Part shown: one piece after another, positions 54,501 to 64,000 of the stretch
Layout: every line of letters begins with the position of its first letter
Position numbering within the stretch: the first letter of the stretch is position 1
From: Okeania sp. SIO2B3
GTDB lineage: Bacteria; Cyanobacteriota; Cyanobacteriia; Cyanobacteriales; Microcoleaceae
DNA length: 64,000 nt
Assembly: GCF_010672525.1 (NCBI RefSeq)
Contig: NZ_JAAHGH010000035.1
Coordinates: 1 to 64,000 of the forward strand
Direction of reading: 5' to 3'
The notes under the pieces: model-generated
What the model was told of the DNA's origin: nothing
Databases searched by the model: none
The model's input: only the letters and a program-made list of their open reading frames with translations
Translations under genes and position numbers: made by a program

Positions 54501-55857
54501 TATAAGCTACTGTTAATAGCTCTTCAGTCGTATAACCTAAAATTCTTGACCAACTTGAATTAAGCTTTTTAAAATAACCATCAGTACCAAAAACTACTAA
54601 TAAGTCAAGAGAAATATCAAAAAAGCGATCGCCTTCTCTACAATTATTTTTCAGACCTTCATTGATTTGATTAAATGATTGTACTAAATTTTCAATTTCC
54701 TTAAACCAAACTATTTTTGAAGCTGAGGAGAAATCTTCTTCATTAATAATATTATTTTGAGATGCTTTTAATAATTTATAGATTGGTTTAGTTATCCAGT
54801 CAGAGATTAACATCCCTAAGTAGATAACCAAAACCATTACTAATAAACATAAAAAGATAGTTACTTTAACTTTTTTATTGATTTGTGGTGCAAATTCTGA
54901 TTCTGGCACAGCCACTACAATTAACCAATCTAAACTATCTTGATTTTTGCTTGGTCTCAATTCTACAAAATATTGCTTATTGGCAACTTTTAATTCTAAA
55001 TATTTTGTATTTTTAACATTATAGTAATTTTCTTTTGTCTCTAATAATTTATTGGCTATTTCTTGAATTAATATCTCACTAGAATTATCTAATGATTGAT
55101 TTGAGTGACTAGCGACAACTATCCCAGATTTTTCTATAAGATAAATTACATTTGATTGAGTCATACTTACTGTCTGAAGTAATTTATCAATTTCTGAAAT
55201 AGGTAACTCAACTGCTAATACTCCGATGAGACTATTATTCCGATCGTAAACTGGATAACTAGCTAAGATTGCTTGTGACTCTGGTGAATATTCTGAATTA
55301 TCAACTTGATTCCAGACTGGTTTACCTGTTTTAATTACATCTCTATACCAACTTTTTGTTTGATAATTATATTCGTGATTTTTAGATATTTCTGTGAGAT
55401 TTTCTGAACTTGACTTAGTCATTAAGTTTGTGACTAAACTATTATCCTTTTTTCTCTTTACTCCCACAAATTCTCCTTTTGTCGTACCAAAATTAATCTG
55501 GCTGACATTGAAGCGTTTTATTTGCTGAAAAAACAAATCCTTGATTTTGATTAAATCATTAGATTTTAACCATTCTAACTTAATTAAATCTTGGTTGATT
55601 GCATGAATTAGACTAGGTATTTCTAAATAATTATCTAAATTATGAGTAACAGAACTACCTGTTTTACTGTTAAGGTGACTGGCTAATTGCTTAACTGCTA
55701 TTCGTTCTTTTTTTAAAGATGTCCTGGCAATAAATAAGACTGTAATTAACGTGGGAGTAATCAAAGATAAAAATATAACTACTCGTAGTGATACCTTAAT
55801 TCTTTTATGAAAAATAGTATCGATCCAAACTATATAATTACTCAGTTTTTTTATCAT
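51583..55857 (-). CDS. Multi-PAS sensor histidine kinase (HisKA_2/HWE type)
   Basis: A 1424-aa membrane kinase. TM1 is about 22-44 and TM2 about 328-350, with a dCache-like outer sensor domain between them (YRDVIKTGKPVWNQ, AILASYPVYDRNNSLIGVLA). HAMP is at 350-405. Several PAS/PAC units follow (about 410-930, including ILGYTTEELLTVAYIEFVHP, YISPSYERIWGYRRDELYKS and GEWKWIAVYGKVVVRD). A GAF domain is at about 935-1085, then a further PAS at 1090-1210. HisKA_2 has LLKEIHHRVKNNL (H1227/H1228), and an HATPase domain ends the protein (NELVTNSFKHAF, DNGIGIPP). It would signal to a receiver-bearing partner such as the two minus-strand genes just upstream. Confidence 0.88.
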   Translation of the reverse strand: MIKKLSNYIVWIDTIFHKRIKVSLRVVIFLSLITPTLITVLFIARTSLKKERIAVKQLASHLNSKTGSSVTHNLDNYLEIPSLIHAINQDLIKLEWLKSNDLIKIKDLFFQQIKRFNVSQINFGTTKGEFVGVKRKKDNSLVTNLMTKSSSENLTEISKNHEYNYQTKSWYRDVIKTGKPVWNQVDNSEYSPESQAILASYPVYDRNNSLIGVLAVELPISEIDKLLQTVSMTQSNVIYLIEKSGIVVASHSNQSLDNSSEILIQEIANKLLETKENYYNVKNTKYLELKVANKQYFVELRPSKNQDSLDWLIVVAVPESEFAPQINKKVKVTIFLCLLVMVLVIYLGMLISDWITKPIYKLLKASQNNIINEEDFSSASKIVWFKEIENLVQSFNQINEGLKNNCREGDRFFDISLDLLVVFGTDGYFKKLNSSWSRILGYTTEELLTVAYIEFVHPADRDTTLAEVQNITDGAKAIKFQNRYRTKDGSYRWLAWNSVPFLTENLIYAVVRDITDEKETLESVLHSQAQLIEAEKIAGIGSWENDLTTSQLICSEEVYKIFGIQQKSTFVTMEHYFQLVHYDDFSAIQKAIDLAINQGQSYQLDQRILCPDGELKYISITGKPIFNEEGKVIKLFGTVLNITERKQIEAALQESQDVFHQLAENIDSVFWVNDPQNNQIFYISPSYERIWGYRRDELYKSPHSFLDAIYPEDRPKVAEALANSTEVEEKQEYRIMLPNGEIRWILTRAFPIKNQAGKVDKIARIAQDISEDKLVDTKLQLIQERLQLVLETSGDGLWDWNISTGECYYSYRWLEMLGYDAGDLPKKINSWEMLIHPEDKVWVIDALNLHLEDSSFIYAFDYRLQTKSGEWKWIAVYGKVVVRDEADKPVRMIGTHKDISDRKAAEVTLKQQLELEKLVANISTSFINLNPNEINSSIQIALKQLCELIGADRSYMFLVSSDKIQVSNTYQWRATKTEAKIEAQQNFPIDYLPWIMEKLSQFEVVHIPLVSNLPLEASREKRILSAQSIQSLLCIPMVSGDELIGFVSFDTVSKLCSWTKSTINLLKIIGKIFVSALEHQEAELALRESEKRFRMMADSAPVFIWMSGSNSLFNYFNKRWLDFTGRNLEQEVGKGWLQGIHPEDVQHYLENYRVNFYTHQSFSIEYRLRREDGEYRWVLNQGVPRFNLNGKFAGYIGSCIDISDRKKAEEQIQNSLQEKEILLKEIHHRVKNNLHIISNLLDLQSDYIENKKVQELFADSQNRIQSMALIHEQLYQSKNLGQVDFSEYIHALIDNLFCSYADRESLIQPIINVEAITLNLETAIPCGLLINELVTNSFKHAFPNNQSGEICIELHQDKQEKVYITIKDNGIGIPPDFEWKNHSSLGLKLVRILSKQLKAEIDFDGHKGTVVNLIFSPLKYQSRF

Positions 55858-55907
55858 TTCTTAAGTTCATCTACTCAGAATAATTATTTTTTTTTAATAA
55901 GAATAAC

Positions 55908-56915
55908 TTAATTTATAGAATAAGAATAAACTCGGTTGCGCCCTTGAGATTTAGCCTCATAAAGTGCTGAATCTGCCTCTTTAATTAAATCACTAGGCTG
56001 AGAGTTAGAGTCAGTGTTCCATGATAATGATGTTCTAGTAGCAACTCCACAACTAACTGTGACACAATTACTAATTTTTGAACCTTGATGAACAATAGCA
56101 GCATCTTTAATACTTTTACAAATTTTTTCTGCTACATAAACAGCTCCTTGTAAATCTGTTTCTGGTAAAACAACTACAAATTCTTCACCTCCATAACGAG
56201 CTACTAAATCAGGAGAACGATTAACATTTTGAACTATAAGATCGGCAATTTTTTTTAAGCAAGTATCTCCTGCTTGATGGCCATAAGTATCATTATAAGC
56301 TTTAAAGAAATCCACATCACACATAATTATGGATAATGGCAAACCATTTTTATAAGAACGTTTCCACTCACTTTCTATAAACTTCTCAAAGTTGCGACGA
56401 TTAGCAATCATTGTTAAACTATCCAAAGAAGCTAAACGCTCCAATTCTTGATTAGCTTTTTCCAGTTTTTCACTCAACATCCGTTCTTTCTCTATTTGTC
56501 GTCTTAGTTCTCTCATTGCCCATTGTGTTTGCAATAAGCGTCGAACTCGTTGACGTAAAACTGCCCAATGAATTGGTTTAGTAATATAATCTGTTGCTCC
56601 TACTTGGAATGCTAAATCAACAGATGCTTGATCGTCAAGAACTGTAATCATTAATACTGGTGGACTATTTTCTCCCAATAACTGATGTAGTTTAGCACAA
56701 CAAGTAAAGCCATCCATTTCGGGCATCATTGCATCAAGTAATACCATATCTGCTAATTGTTTTTGACAAATTTCTAAGCATTGTTCTCCATTATTTGCCT
56801 CAATAACTTGATACCCATCTTTATGTAATATACGACGCAGTATTAGTCGAATAGTCTTTTCATCATCAACTATTAGTATTCGGGGTGCTACAGTCCAACA
56901 ACCTGGTTTAATCAT
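55908..56915 (-). CDS. Response regulator with GGDEF diguanylate cyclase domain
   Basis: A 335-aa PleD-like protein. The receiver domain is at 11-128 (DDE pocket, phosphoacceptor D61 in [12 protein letters not shown] in DYITKPIH). A coiled linker is at 135-165, and the GGDEF domain at 170-330 has an active-site GGEEF (G242-F246) and an RxxD inhibitory site (R233, D236). It should make c-di-GMP when phosphorylated, with product inhibition. Its start overlaps the stop of the hybrid kinase by 4 bp (ATGA), so the two are translationally coupled and the kinase is the likely phosphodonor. The 1424-aa kinase follows 50 bp downstream. Confidence 0.93.
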   Translation of the reverse strand: MIKPGCWTVAPRILIVDDEKTIRLILRRILHKDGYQVIEANNGEQCLEICQKQLADMVLLDAMMPEMDGFTCCAKLHQLLGENSPPVLMITVLDDQASVDLAFQVGATDYITKPIHWAVLRQRVRRLLQTQWAMRELRRQIEKERMLSEKLEKANQELERLASLDSLTMIANRRNFEKFIESEWKRSYKNGLPLSIIMCDVDFFKAYNDTYGHQAGDTCLKKIADLIVQNVNRSPDLVARYGGEEFVVVLPETDLQGAVYVAEKICKSIKDAAIVHQGSKISNCVTVSCGVATRTSLSWNTDSNSQPSDLIKEADSALYEAKSQGRNRVYSYSIN

Positions 56916-59900
56916 TTTATAGATTTATTTCTATTTTTTGATTGTAATGCTACTTTCACTCTATGATGTTCTTGATTCATTACTTCTGTTAATTGCTCTG
57001 CATTTTCTGTTGTGCCCATACTACCTATTGCTTCTAATTGTCCACATAGTTGAGCTAAATTATTAGCTCCAATGGTTAAGCTAAGAGATTTTAGAGCATG
57101 AGCCGCATTTCTTAATTCAGTCCCATCTTGAGCTAATATTGCTGCTAAAATTGCATCTCGCTTTTGAGGAGCTTCCTCTAAATAACTATTAATTATTTCT
57201 TGTAAAATGCTTTCGTCTCCCCCTGCAGCTTGCTCTTTTAGATATTCAAATACTGATTCATCAATAGCTGGAGTTATAAAGTTTGACATATTTTTATTGA
57301 GAGAATTGACTAAAGATAAATGATCATTCCGGTCTTCATCTTCTAATACTAGATTATTTAGTACAGTAATATTTGATTCTACTGGAACTTGATTTTCCAA
57401 ATTGACAATTTGTTCTGGAATTAACTCTTGATTAAGTTGATTTGATTGTGAATCAACCTCTTTTACTGCTGCAACTATCTTCTCTTCCTTATCTTCTACT
57501 GCAAAACTTTTTGTTGGCAAATCATTTATCTGTTTTGACTTTCTATGACTAATATAATTATTTAATGCTTTGATTAATGATTCTACTCGAACTGGCTTAC
57601 TTATATAGTCATTCATCCCTGCTTCTAAACACTCTTCGCGATCGCCCCGCATCGCATGAGCAGTCATAGCTACTATCCAAGGCCGTTTGACTTCAGAGAA
57701 AATTTGACAAATTCGTTTTGTTGCTTCTAAACCATCCATTTCTGGCATTCGTACATCCATGAAAACTAAATCGTAATTTTGACGGCGCAGTGCTTCTAGA
57801 GCTTCCAATCCATTATTAGCTATATCAGCACGATAACCTAATCTGTTTAAAGAGAGTAAAGCTACTTTTTGATTTACCGTTACATCCTCTACTATCAGGA
57901 TGCGTAATGGTAATCCAACTTCTACTCCATCACTGAATATTGATTTTGCTTTTGAAGTTTCAGGTTTAACTGATACTCGTTGTACTCCTAGCACAGAAAC
58001 TAACATTTCATATAAGTTAGATTGTTTAATTGGTTTACTCACAAAAGCTGCAAACGATGCTCTTCCTGCAATTTCTTCTGATGTCAGTTTGCCTATTGAA
58101 CTTAGCATTACTAAAGGCAATCTTCTATATTCTGCCATGGATTGAATTTTCTCTGCTAAGGTTAAGCCATCCATTTCTGGCATTTGTAAATCTAGTATTG
58201 CAATGTCAAAATTTTCCCCAGAGCGGAGTAAATTTAAAGCTGTTTCTCCTGACTCCACTGCTGTGACATTCATTCCCCAAGATTCTACTTGTAGAGTAAT
58301 AATTTGGCGATTAGTTGCATTATCATCAACTACAAGTACTCGCTTTTGTGTAAGTTCAGGCTGTGATTTTTTGAGCTTAGATTCAGTGTTTGTGTCAGTT
58401 GCCATTGCCATCATGGTAAAGTTAAATGTAGAACCTTTATTTACTTCACTTTCCACCCACATCTGGCCACCCATAGCTTCACTCAACCTTTTACTAATAG
58501 CTAATCCTAAACCTGTACCTCCATAAGTTCTGGTCATTGAAGCATCTATTTGACTAAAAGGTTTAAATAATCTTTCTAATCTATCTGTCGGAATTCCAAT
58601 TCCTGTGTCTTTTACTGCAAATTCAATTTCGTATAGGTTGTCAACAGGTGTGGGATTTCTTTTAACTACTGAGTTTGTACTTGTTTGGTTATTCTCAATA
58701 TCTTCTGAGTGAGATAATTGACTGTTAGCGGACAACCAATTTTTTCCTTTTACTGAGACAATAACTTCTCCACTCTCAGTAAACTTAACAGCATTAGAAA
58801 GTAAGTTGGCAAGTATTTGACGTAACCTTGTCACATCACCTACTATTGCTTCTGGGGTATCTTGATAGATAATATAAGCTAATTCTAAACCTTTAGCACC
58901 AGCTTGGGAGGCGACTAAATCTAAGGCTGATTCTACACAACTTCGGAGATTAAAAGGTTGGTCTTCTAATTCTAGTTTCCCAGATTCAATTTTAGAAAAA
59001 TCAAGAATGTCATTAATAATTGTTAGTAATGAATCACTACTATGACGAATAGTATCTACAAAATCTTGTTGTTGAGAGTCTAATTGTGTATCCAGTAATA
59101 ATCCAGTCATGCCAATTATTGCATTCATAGGAGTCCTAATCTCGTGACTCATCATCGCTAGGAATTCACTTTTAGCTCGATTAGCAAATTCAGCTTCTTG
59201 TCTAGCTGCCTCTAACTCCAAATTTTCAGTTTGTAGTTGTACTTGTCGCCGTTTTTCTTGCTCTACATAATCAGCTTGTGCTAGGGCAATTCCTACTTGT
59301 ACAGCAACTGACTCTAATAAATATATCTCTTCATCGGCCCAATGACGAATGCGATCGCATTGATGTAGAACAATTACTCCGTTCGGTTCTCCTTTGTATG
59401 AGGTGCGAGTTGCTAATACTGACTTTACTCCTAATAAGCAACAAATTTCGGTATCTTTGAATAATAATGGCTCTAAGTTGGTGTTTTCACTACTAATAGC
59501 TTCGTCTTGAGCTAATAATTTTTGCAGATTATCGTTTTCCTCTAATGCTAGTGATAAACCTTGTATTGATTTATAACCTGATTCAAAATATTCTGCTACT
59601 AGAGGAATTTGTGGTGATGGTTTAACAATATAGCAATAAATTAAGCAGCGATTTACTTTAAATGTTTGACCTATTAGTTTAACTGCTGTTTGAAATATTT
59701 GATCGCTATTTAAGCTAGAACGAATTTCTCTAGTTAACCGTTTATGGAGTAAAATGTGTTTTATGTTGTTTTTTAAGGCAGCTTTTGAGGAATAACGTTC
59801 TATTTGATTTCCTACCCATTGTGCCATTAGTTTTAATATCTGGCGATCGCTCTGTTTAAAGGGTTCCAATTTTGGGTATGGACTTGCAAAACTTATAGTA

Positions 59901-62350
59901 CCATACAGGTCACCTTCTACTATTACGCGACAGCCAATGTAAGTTTCTAGCTTAAAAAATGTTTGAGCATAAGCAGGATGATTTTGCCATTCTGAATTTC
60001 CTGCTACTTCAATACTTATTGGTTCATTTTTTTGAATTGTTTCACTACAATAAGTTTGTTTTATATCGGTTGTATCTCCTGCCTTGATCGAAAAAGGAAA
60101 TCCCTGGAGTACTTGAGATGCGACTACTTCATAAGTTTGTCCCTTAATTTTTGCTAAGATACCTATTTCTGTTCCATATTGCTTTTGCCCCATTTCCAGG
60201 ATTTTTTGTAAAAAAGTATCAAGATTTTGGTCTGTTTCTGAAGCTACTCTATACAAACCGCTAAGAATTTTTTCTGCTTCTTTGAGTTTAGTTTCTGTTT
60301 GTTTTTGCTCTGTAATATCAATAGCAGTACTAAGAAATCCAATAATTTTTCCTTGACTATCAAGTTGTGTTCTGATGACTAAACTTACTAATAAATGAGA
60401 GCCATCTTTTCTGATATAATTCCATTCTTGAGATGTAAAAATTCCTTGCCGTGCTGATTCTACTAACGTATCGAAATCTTTTATGGGGCGATTTAATTTC
60501 TGGTTTAATTCTTTGGTGCGTTCTATTAATTGAAGTTTGTCGTGAAATATTGTCAGGTTTTCTTTACCAACTACTTCTTTTCTATCATAACCCAAAAGTT
60601 TCTCGGCACCAGAATTAAATGTGGTAATCTGACCGTCAATATTTGTAGTAATGAGCGCAACTTCTGTTGCAGCATCCACTACCTGTTGTAAGTTAGCATT
60701 TCTATCTACAAGTTCTTGCTGTGATAATTTATAATTTGTGATTATTTCAGTGAAAATAATTATGCCACCTATTTCACCTTTACTATTATACCAAGGGTGT
60801 ATTTCCCATCGTATCCAGTCTAAGAAACCGTCTGGTTTAGAAAACTGATCTTCCTCGCATTTTTGAACCTCTCCTGCAAGACAAGTTGTATAAATTTGCT
60901 TCCAGCGGTCGCTAATGTTGGGAAAAACTTCATAGTGACTATGCCCAATAATATCTTTTTCTGTTAAATTGTAATCAGTTAACCAACGCTTAGATGTCCA
61001 TAAGTAGCACATATCTTGGTCTAAAATAGCTACTGCTATAGGTATATATTCTAGTAAAAGATTTTTAAAGATATCATATTTTCGCGTGTTTTTCTGTTGG
61101 TTTTCAGTAATATCACGAATAGTAATTAAGCCACCAATAAATTGATCTTTTTCATTGTTAACTGGGTAATAATCGAACTCTAATAATTTTTCTTTTTCTG
61201 TATTTATAGGAGTGGATTGTATCCCTTCATTAAAAGCATTCTTACTATTGACTATTTGAGATTTAAAAAAAATTTCAGAAGATAATTTTTTGTAATTTAC
61301 AGTAAATATCAATAACTCGAATATTGACTTCCCAACAGCATCATCTTCACTAATTCCTGATAATTGTTCAAGTTGATAATTCCAATCTATACAATTATAA
61401 TTAATATCAAATTTTACTATTCCATTAGTACTACTTTTTACTATTTCTTTTGTATCAGATAAATCTTGTTTAAGTAAAATATCTTCCCGGTCTAATTTTG
61501 AAATATCGCGACTATATATAATTATTTGCTCAATTTCTGATGTTTTTACAAAAAATTTTGCTCTCAAATCATATAGATTCCAGGAACCATTAATATGATA
61601 AAGTCTTGTTTCAATGTTGACTGTTGATTCTGGATTATGAATAATTTCCGTTAATTTATCTATAACAAATAAAAAATCATCTTGATGAACAAATTTAAGA
61701 AAATTTCTTCCAATTAATTCTTGCCTTTGATAACCGAATACTTTTTCAGTGGCTAAATTATTATATAAAATATTGCCCCCAATATCTATAACCGTGACTG
61801 CATCAGAATTACTTTCTATCATTAGGCGGAAGTAATCTTGATTATCAAGTAGTCTCATTGGATAAGATATATTTGAAACTAATGCTCCTAAGTTGCTGAA
61901 AGAAAATATTAAATCTACTATATTTTGATCGTACTGCCGAATTTCTCTAATATAAAAAATAATAACTGCAACAACAATATTGTTCGCTAAAATTGGAAAT
62001 CCTAAAGCTGTTTGGAGACCCACTTCAGTTGCTTTTTTCGCTCGTACATAAATTGTTTCTGGTAGATTACTAATATCTTTTTCCCACTCTGGTTGTTGAG
62101 AAATCCAAATTCTACCAGCCATATCTACACTAGGTGGAAATGTTATTTCTTCACTGTAACTATGAAATTTTGTTAGTAATTCTTGAATCTCAGGTCGTCC
62201 ATACCAGATTGGACTACACTCCATTCTAGTACCGTTATTATCTGGTATCCATACCTCTACATAATCTCCATCAATACTTAAACAGGCTTTATGGATTAAT
62301 TCTTCTAGAAGTTTATCAAATTTTTGAGATTTGAGCTGGGCGTAAGTCAT
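56912..62350 (-). CDS. Hybrid histidine kinase with GAF, PAS, two receivers and HPt
   Basis: A 1812-aa cytosolic kinase. Order: GAF-like (about 1-165), four PAS/PAC units (170-685, e.g. [19 protein letters not shown] and [14 protein letters not shown]), two GAF domains (690-850 and 860-1030), coiled coil, HisKA with H1069 in [13 protein letters not shown], HATPase ([30 protein letters not shown]), receiver 1 ([11 protein letters not shown]), receiver 2 ([23 protein letters not shown]) and an HPt domain ([14 protein letters not shown]) at the C terminus. No membrane span, so signals are intracellular ligands, redox or light; no bilin-type Cys is evident. It overlaps the GGDEF regulator by 4 bp, forming an operon with it and the next kinase. 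Confidence 0.9.
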   Translation of the reverse strand: MTYAQLKSQKFDKLLEELIHKACLSIDGDYVEVWIPDNNGTRMECSPIWYGRPEIQELLTKFHSYSEEITFPPSVDMAGRIWISQQPEWEKDISNLPETIYVRAKKATEVGLQTALGFPILANNIVVAVIIFYIREIRQYDQNIVDLIFSFSNLGALVSNISYPMRLLDNQDYFRLMIESNSDAVTVIDIGGNILYNNLATEKVFGYQRQELIGRNFLKFVHQDDFLFVIDKLTEIIHNPESTVNIETRLYHINGSWNLYDLRAKFFVKTSEIEQIIIYSRDISKLDREDILLKQDLSDTKEIVKSSTNGIVKFDINYNCIDWNYQLEQLSGISEDDAVGKSIFELLIFTVNYKKLSSEIFFKSQIVNSKNAFNEGIQSTPINTEKEKLLEFDYYPVNNEKDQFIGGLITIRDITENQQKNTRKYDIFKNLLLEYIPIAVAILDQDMCYLWTSKRWLTDYNLTEKDIIGHSHYEVFPNISDRWKQIYTTCLAGEVQKCEEDQFSKPDGFLDWIRWEIHPWYNSKGEIGGIIIFTEIITNYKLSQQELVDRNANLQQVVDAATEVALITTNIDGQITTFNSGAEKLLGYDRKEVVGKENLTIFHDKLQLIERTKELNQKLNRPIKDFDTLVESARQGIFTSQEWNYIRKDGSHLLVSLVIRTQLDSQGKIIGFLSTAIDITEQKQTETKLKEAEKILSGLYRVASETDQNLDTFLQKILEMGQKQYGTEIGILAKIKGQTYEVVASQVLQGFPFSIKAGDTTDIKQTYCSETIQKNEPISIEVAGNSEWQNHPAYAQTFFKLETYIGCRVIVEGDLYGTISFASPYPKLEPFKQSDRQILKLMAQWVGNQIERYSSKAALKNNIKHILLHKRLTREIRSSLNSDQIFQTAVKLIGQTFKVNRCLIYCYIVKPSPQIPLVAEYFESGYKSIQGLSLALEENDNLQKLLAQDEAISSENTNLEPLLFKDTEICCLLGVKSVLATRTSYKGEPNGVIVLHQCDRIRHWADEEIYLLESVAVQVGIALAQADYVEQEKRRQVQLQTENLELEAARQEAEFANRAKSEFLAMMSHEIRTPMNAIIGMTGLLLDTQLDSQQQDFVDTIRHSSDSLLTIINDILDFSKIESGKLELEDQPFNLRSCVESALDLVASQAGAKGLELAYIIYQDTPEAIVGDVTRLRQILANLLSNAVKFTESGEVIVSVKGKNWLSANSQLSHSEDIENNQTSTNSVVKRNPTPVDNLYEIEFAVKDTGIGIPTDRLERLFKPFSQIDASMTRTYGGTGLGLAISKRLSEAMGGQMWVESEVNKGSTFNFTMMAMATDTNTESKLKKSQPELTQKRVLVVDDNATNRQIITLQVESWGMNVTAVESGETALNLLRSGENFDIAILDLQMPEMDGLTLAEKIQSMAEYRRLPLVMLSSIGKLTSEEIAGRASFAAFVSKPIKQSNLYEMLVSVLGVQRVSVKPETSKAKSIFSDGVEVGLPLRILIVEDVTVNQKVALLSLNRLGYRADIANNGLEALEALRRQNYDLVFMDVRMPEMDGLEATKRICQIFSEVKRPWIVAMTAHAMRGDREECLEAGMNDYISKPVRVESLIKALNNYISHRKSKQINDLPTKSFAVEDKEEKIVAAVKEVDSQSNQLNQELIPEQIVNLENQVPVESNITVLNNLVLEDEDRNDHLSLVNSLNKNMSNFITPAIDESVFEYLKEQAAGGDESILQEIINSYLEEAPQKRDAILAAILAQDGTELRNAAHALKSLSLTIGANNLAQLCGQLEAIGSMGTTENAEQLTEVMNQEHHRVKVALQSKNRNKSIK

Positions 62351-63946
62351 AGTAGACGAGTTTCTGACTAACAGAAATTCTTAGGTGTACAAGCTACATA
62401 ACCTTTATATTAATTTTCTCTTGTTAAGGATTAATTTAGGATTGAGGATTCAATCAACTCCAGAAGTTCACGAATGGAACTATATCTGTTGAGGATATAC
62501 TACACTTAACTCTTGTAGATAATAAAATCCTCATTCCTTATCTATTAACTAAAAAGTTAAAGTATTGAGAAAGTTTTTGCTTGTAGCATTCTCTCAATTG
62601 ACGAGGGAAAAATGTGAGTTTTAAGCAATAAGGAATCTAGGAATATATAATGTGGTTAACCTGTATTAGATATCCTACTTCTATTGTAGCTATTTTTTGA
62701 AATTCAGTATCGGTACTTAGATTAGTTAGTAGTTATAATTTTAGACAACTTTGCTTTTTTGCTTTATATTTACCTGATAATTACTTGATCTTAATTTTTC
62801 GGAATATTCTGATTTAGTTACTAAGTTAAATTGATGAAAAATACTAAAGTTTTCAAGCAAATAATGGTTCAATATTTAAAGATTTTAATAGAATTAAAAG
62901 TCACTAATATTTAGTAAACGTTGTAAATATTAGTATGATCAAGCTATAATACTAATTTTAATATTCATTTTTTTTGAGCAGAATTTATTAAAATATGGTT
63001 GTGGATTATTTGGACACAAAATTATGGTAGTTTCCACAATTGAATATATAGTTATTAAGATCGGAAAAAGTTGAATTTTCAACTACTATAAAATTTTTAT
63101 CTGGATCATAAACATTCAATAGTCCACAAAAAGCAACAGTGGTGCTACCCTGCGTTGGCTAAGCGCCTTAGCTCCTTTGTCAGAGGATAGACGCAAGCTG
63201 TCGTTTTGCTAGGACACAACTACGTTAATGGCGATCGCCAATATATTTAGCAGCATTCCCTAAGAAAAGACTTAGGGTCTTGTAGTTAAAGAGAAACCTA
63301 CACCATATCCAATCTACCAAGAGAGGGGACGCTTACTCCAGTCAGGGAAAAGAGAATGCAGAAATTTTTTTGTCAAAAAAAAGACTATATAGACTATATA
63401 GATTGACAAATCATTTGAAAAAACTATAGCAATCAGAAACCAGATGTGAGAAGCTAAGTGGACAATCAATCAAGACTTCTTCGTGATTCCCAAAACTATA
63501 AATGTATAGTTCTCTTTTATAAATTATTCCTGATTGCTATATATATTTTTTAAACTTATAATTAGAATTTAAATTCATACTTTACTAGAGAGTAATTTCA
63601 TACAATTAATAACTATCAAACTACTTGATTAGTGAATATAGAATTAATCCATTTCACTGTTGACTTAACTAAGCAATACAAATTTTCATACCTCATATTT
63701 TCTTATTATGATCTATGAAGGAATAGCAATAAAAATCACTCCTTCCTCTCCTTGGACTTTCCCATTCCTCAACTTCTATCCTCTAAGTTCAGTGCAATGG
63801 AATTTTTTTACTTTGAAGTCTCTAATTGAATTGAGCATCGCCAAATTAATTACTTGAATAAAGCATAGTTAAAGTTATGAGTAAACTATGCTTCTATAAT
63901 TTTTATAAATATAGCTATTGATTTATAATTTATGATTACGATTGGT
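62351..63946. other. 1.6-kb AT-rich upstream region of the kinase operon
   Basis: No gene on either strand is convincing. 63150-63270 is a GC-richer repeat-like patch (TTGGCTAAGCGCCTTAGCTC, GCGATCGC and a degenerate AGCATTCCCTAAGAAAA small repeat). 63425-63541 is a MITE-like element. The promoter of the kinase operon should lie in the part near 62360-62700 on the minus strand, but no clear box was picked. Confidence 0.55.
63425..63541. mobile_element. MITE-like TATAGCAATCAG element
   Basis: The 117-bp element has perfect 12-bp terminal inverted repeats: TATAGCAATCAG at 63425-63436 and CTGATTGCTATA at 63530-63541. It shares TATAGC ends with elements at 33856 and 33975. No ORF. Confidence 0.7.
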
Positions 63947-64000
63947 TCAATTTTTTTTCTTTGTTTGTTCTTGGTTTTTCCAATCTGCTAGTGCTTCTTG
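63947..64000 (-). CDS. Possible C-terminal end of a gene running off the window
   Basis: On the minus strand the last 54 bases read QEALADWKNQEQTKKKN followed by TGA. The charged, helical tail looks like a normal protein end, but 17 codons are too few to be sure or to assign a family. Confidence 0.3.
   Translation of the reverse strand, partial: QEALADWKNQEQTKKKN

Noticed and set aside
63150-63215. GC-richer patch as a possible tRNA
   Set aside because: No T-loop GTTCRA, no acceptor stem or anticodon arm could be folded.

Overview
The window is chromosomal DNA from a cyanobacterium. The evidence is a photosystem II Psb30 gene, the aldehyde-deformylating oxygenase / acyl-ACP reductase alkane pair, many GCGATCGC (HIP1-type) octamers, AT-rich spacers and very abundant small dispersed repeats and MITE-like elements. 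A filamentous marine member of the Oscillatoriales/Microcoleaceae (Trichodesmium- or Okeania-like) is my best guess from repeat content and domain repertoire; this is inference.

Left part (1-13.1 kb): a candidate structured RNA with no partner gene, a secreted class-A beta-lactamase-like hydrolase, an FkbM-FkbM-fucosyltransferase-like fusion, then a group that looks like an uncharacterised isoprenoid or lipid pathway. That group holds a GT1 glycosyltransferase, an SCP2-like lipid-binding protein, a membrane-anchored polyprenyl synthase with a repeat-rich linker, an internally duplicated protein of unknown family and a CrtC/AttH-like lipocalin-type protein.

Centre-left (13.1-24.6 kb) is the most unusual region. 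Four tandem genes for secreted proteins share a near-identical promoter/leader, a near-identical signal peptide and an N-terminal NGSFE-type beta-sandwich domain. The first continues into three lectin-like repeats, the second carries two sandwich domains, and the third and fourth continue into a module matching the animal integrin-beta headpiece (split hybrid domain around an I-like domain with MIDAS and ADMIDAS residues kept). About 1.1 kb downstream, behind a strong terminator and a 38-bp perfect palindrome, lies a gene for two ILEI/FAM3-type domains plus seven FG-GAP-like blades, an integrin-alpha-like propeller. IS200/IS605 tnpB fragments lie between these genes, which suggests repeat-driven amplification.

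Centre-right (24.9-47.2 kb): housekeeping and membrane genes, including an ABC exporter, GNAT, GST, an OmpR-type regulator, psb30, a YkgJ-type cysteine-cluster protein, two half-size GDT1/UPF0016 transporters, a sodium:solute symporter, a TspO-like protein, a voltage-sensor-type channel with a non-canonical pore, Hsp33 and a large single-pass repeat protein. Long AT-rich spacers between them hold MITE-like repeats.

Right part (48-64 kb): the alkane genes ado and aar, with an in-frame 19-residue duplication at the ADO N terminus, followed by a convergent-facing signalling block on the minus strand. This block is a 1812-aa hybrid kinase overlapping by 4 bp a response-regulator diguanylate cyclase, then a 1424-aa multi-PAS histidine kinase. 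They probably form one phosphorelay/c-di-GMP unit.

No tRNA, rRNA or CRISPR array was seen. Family assignments come from motif recognition by eye; no search was run.
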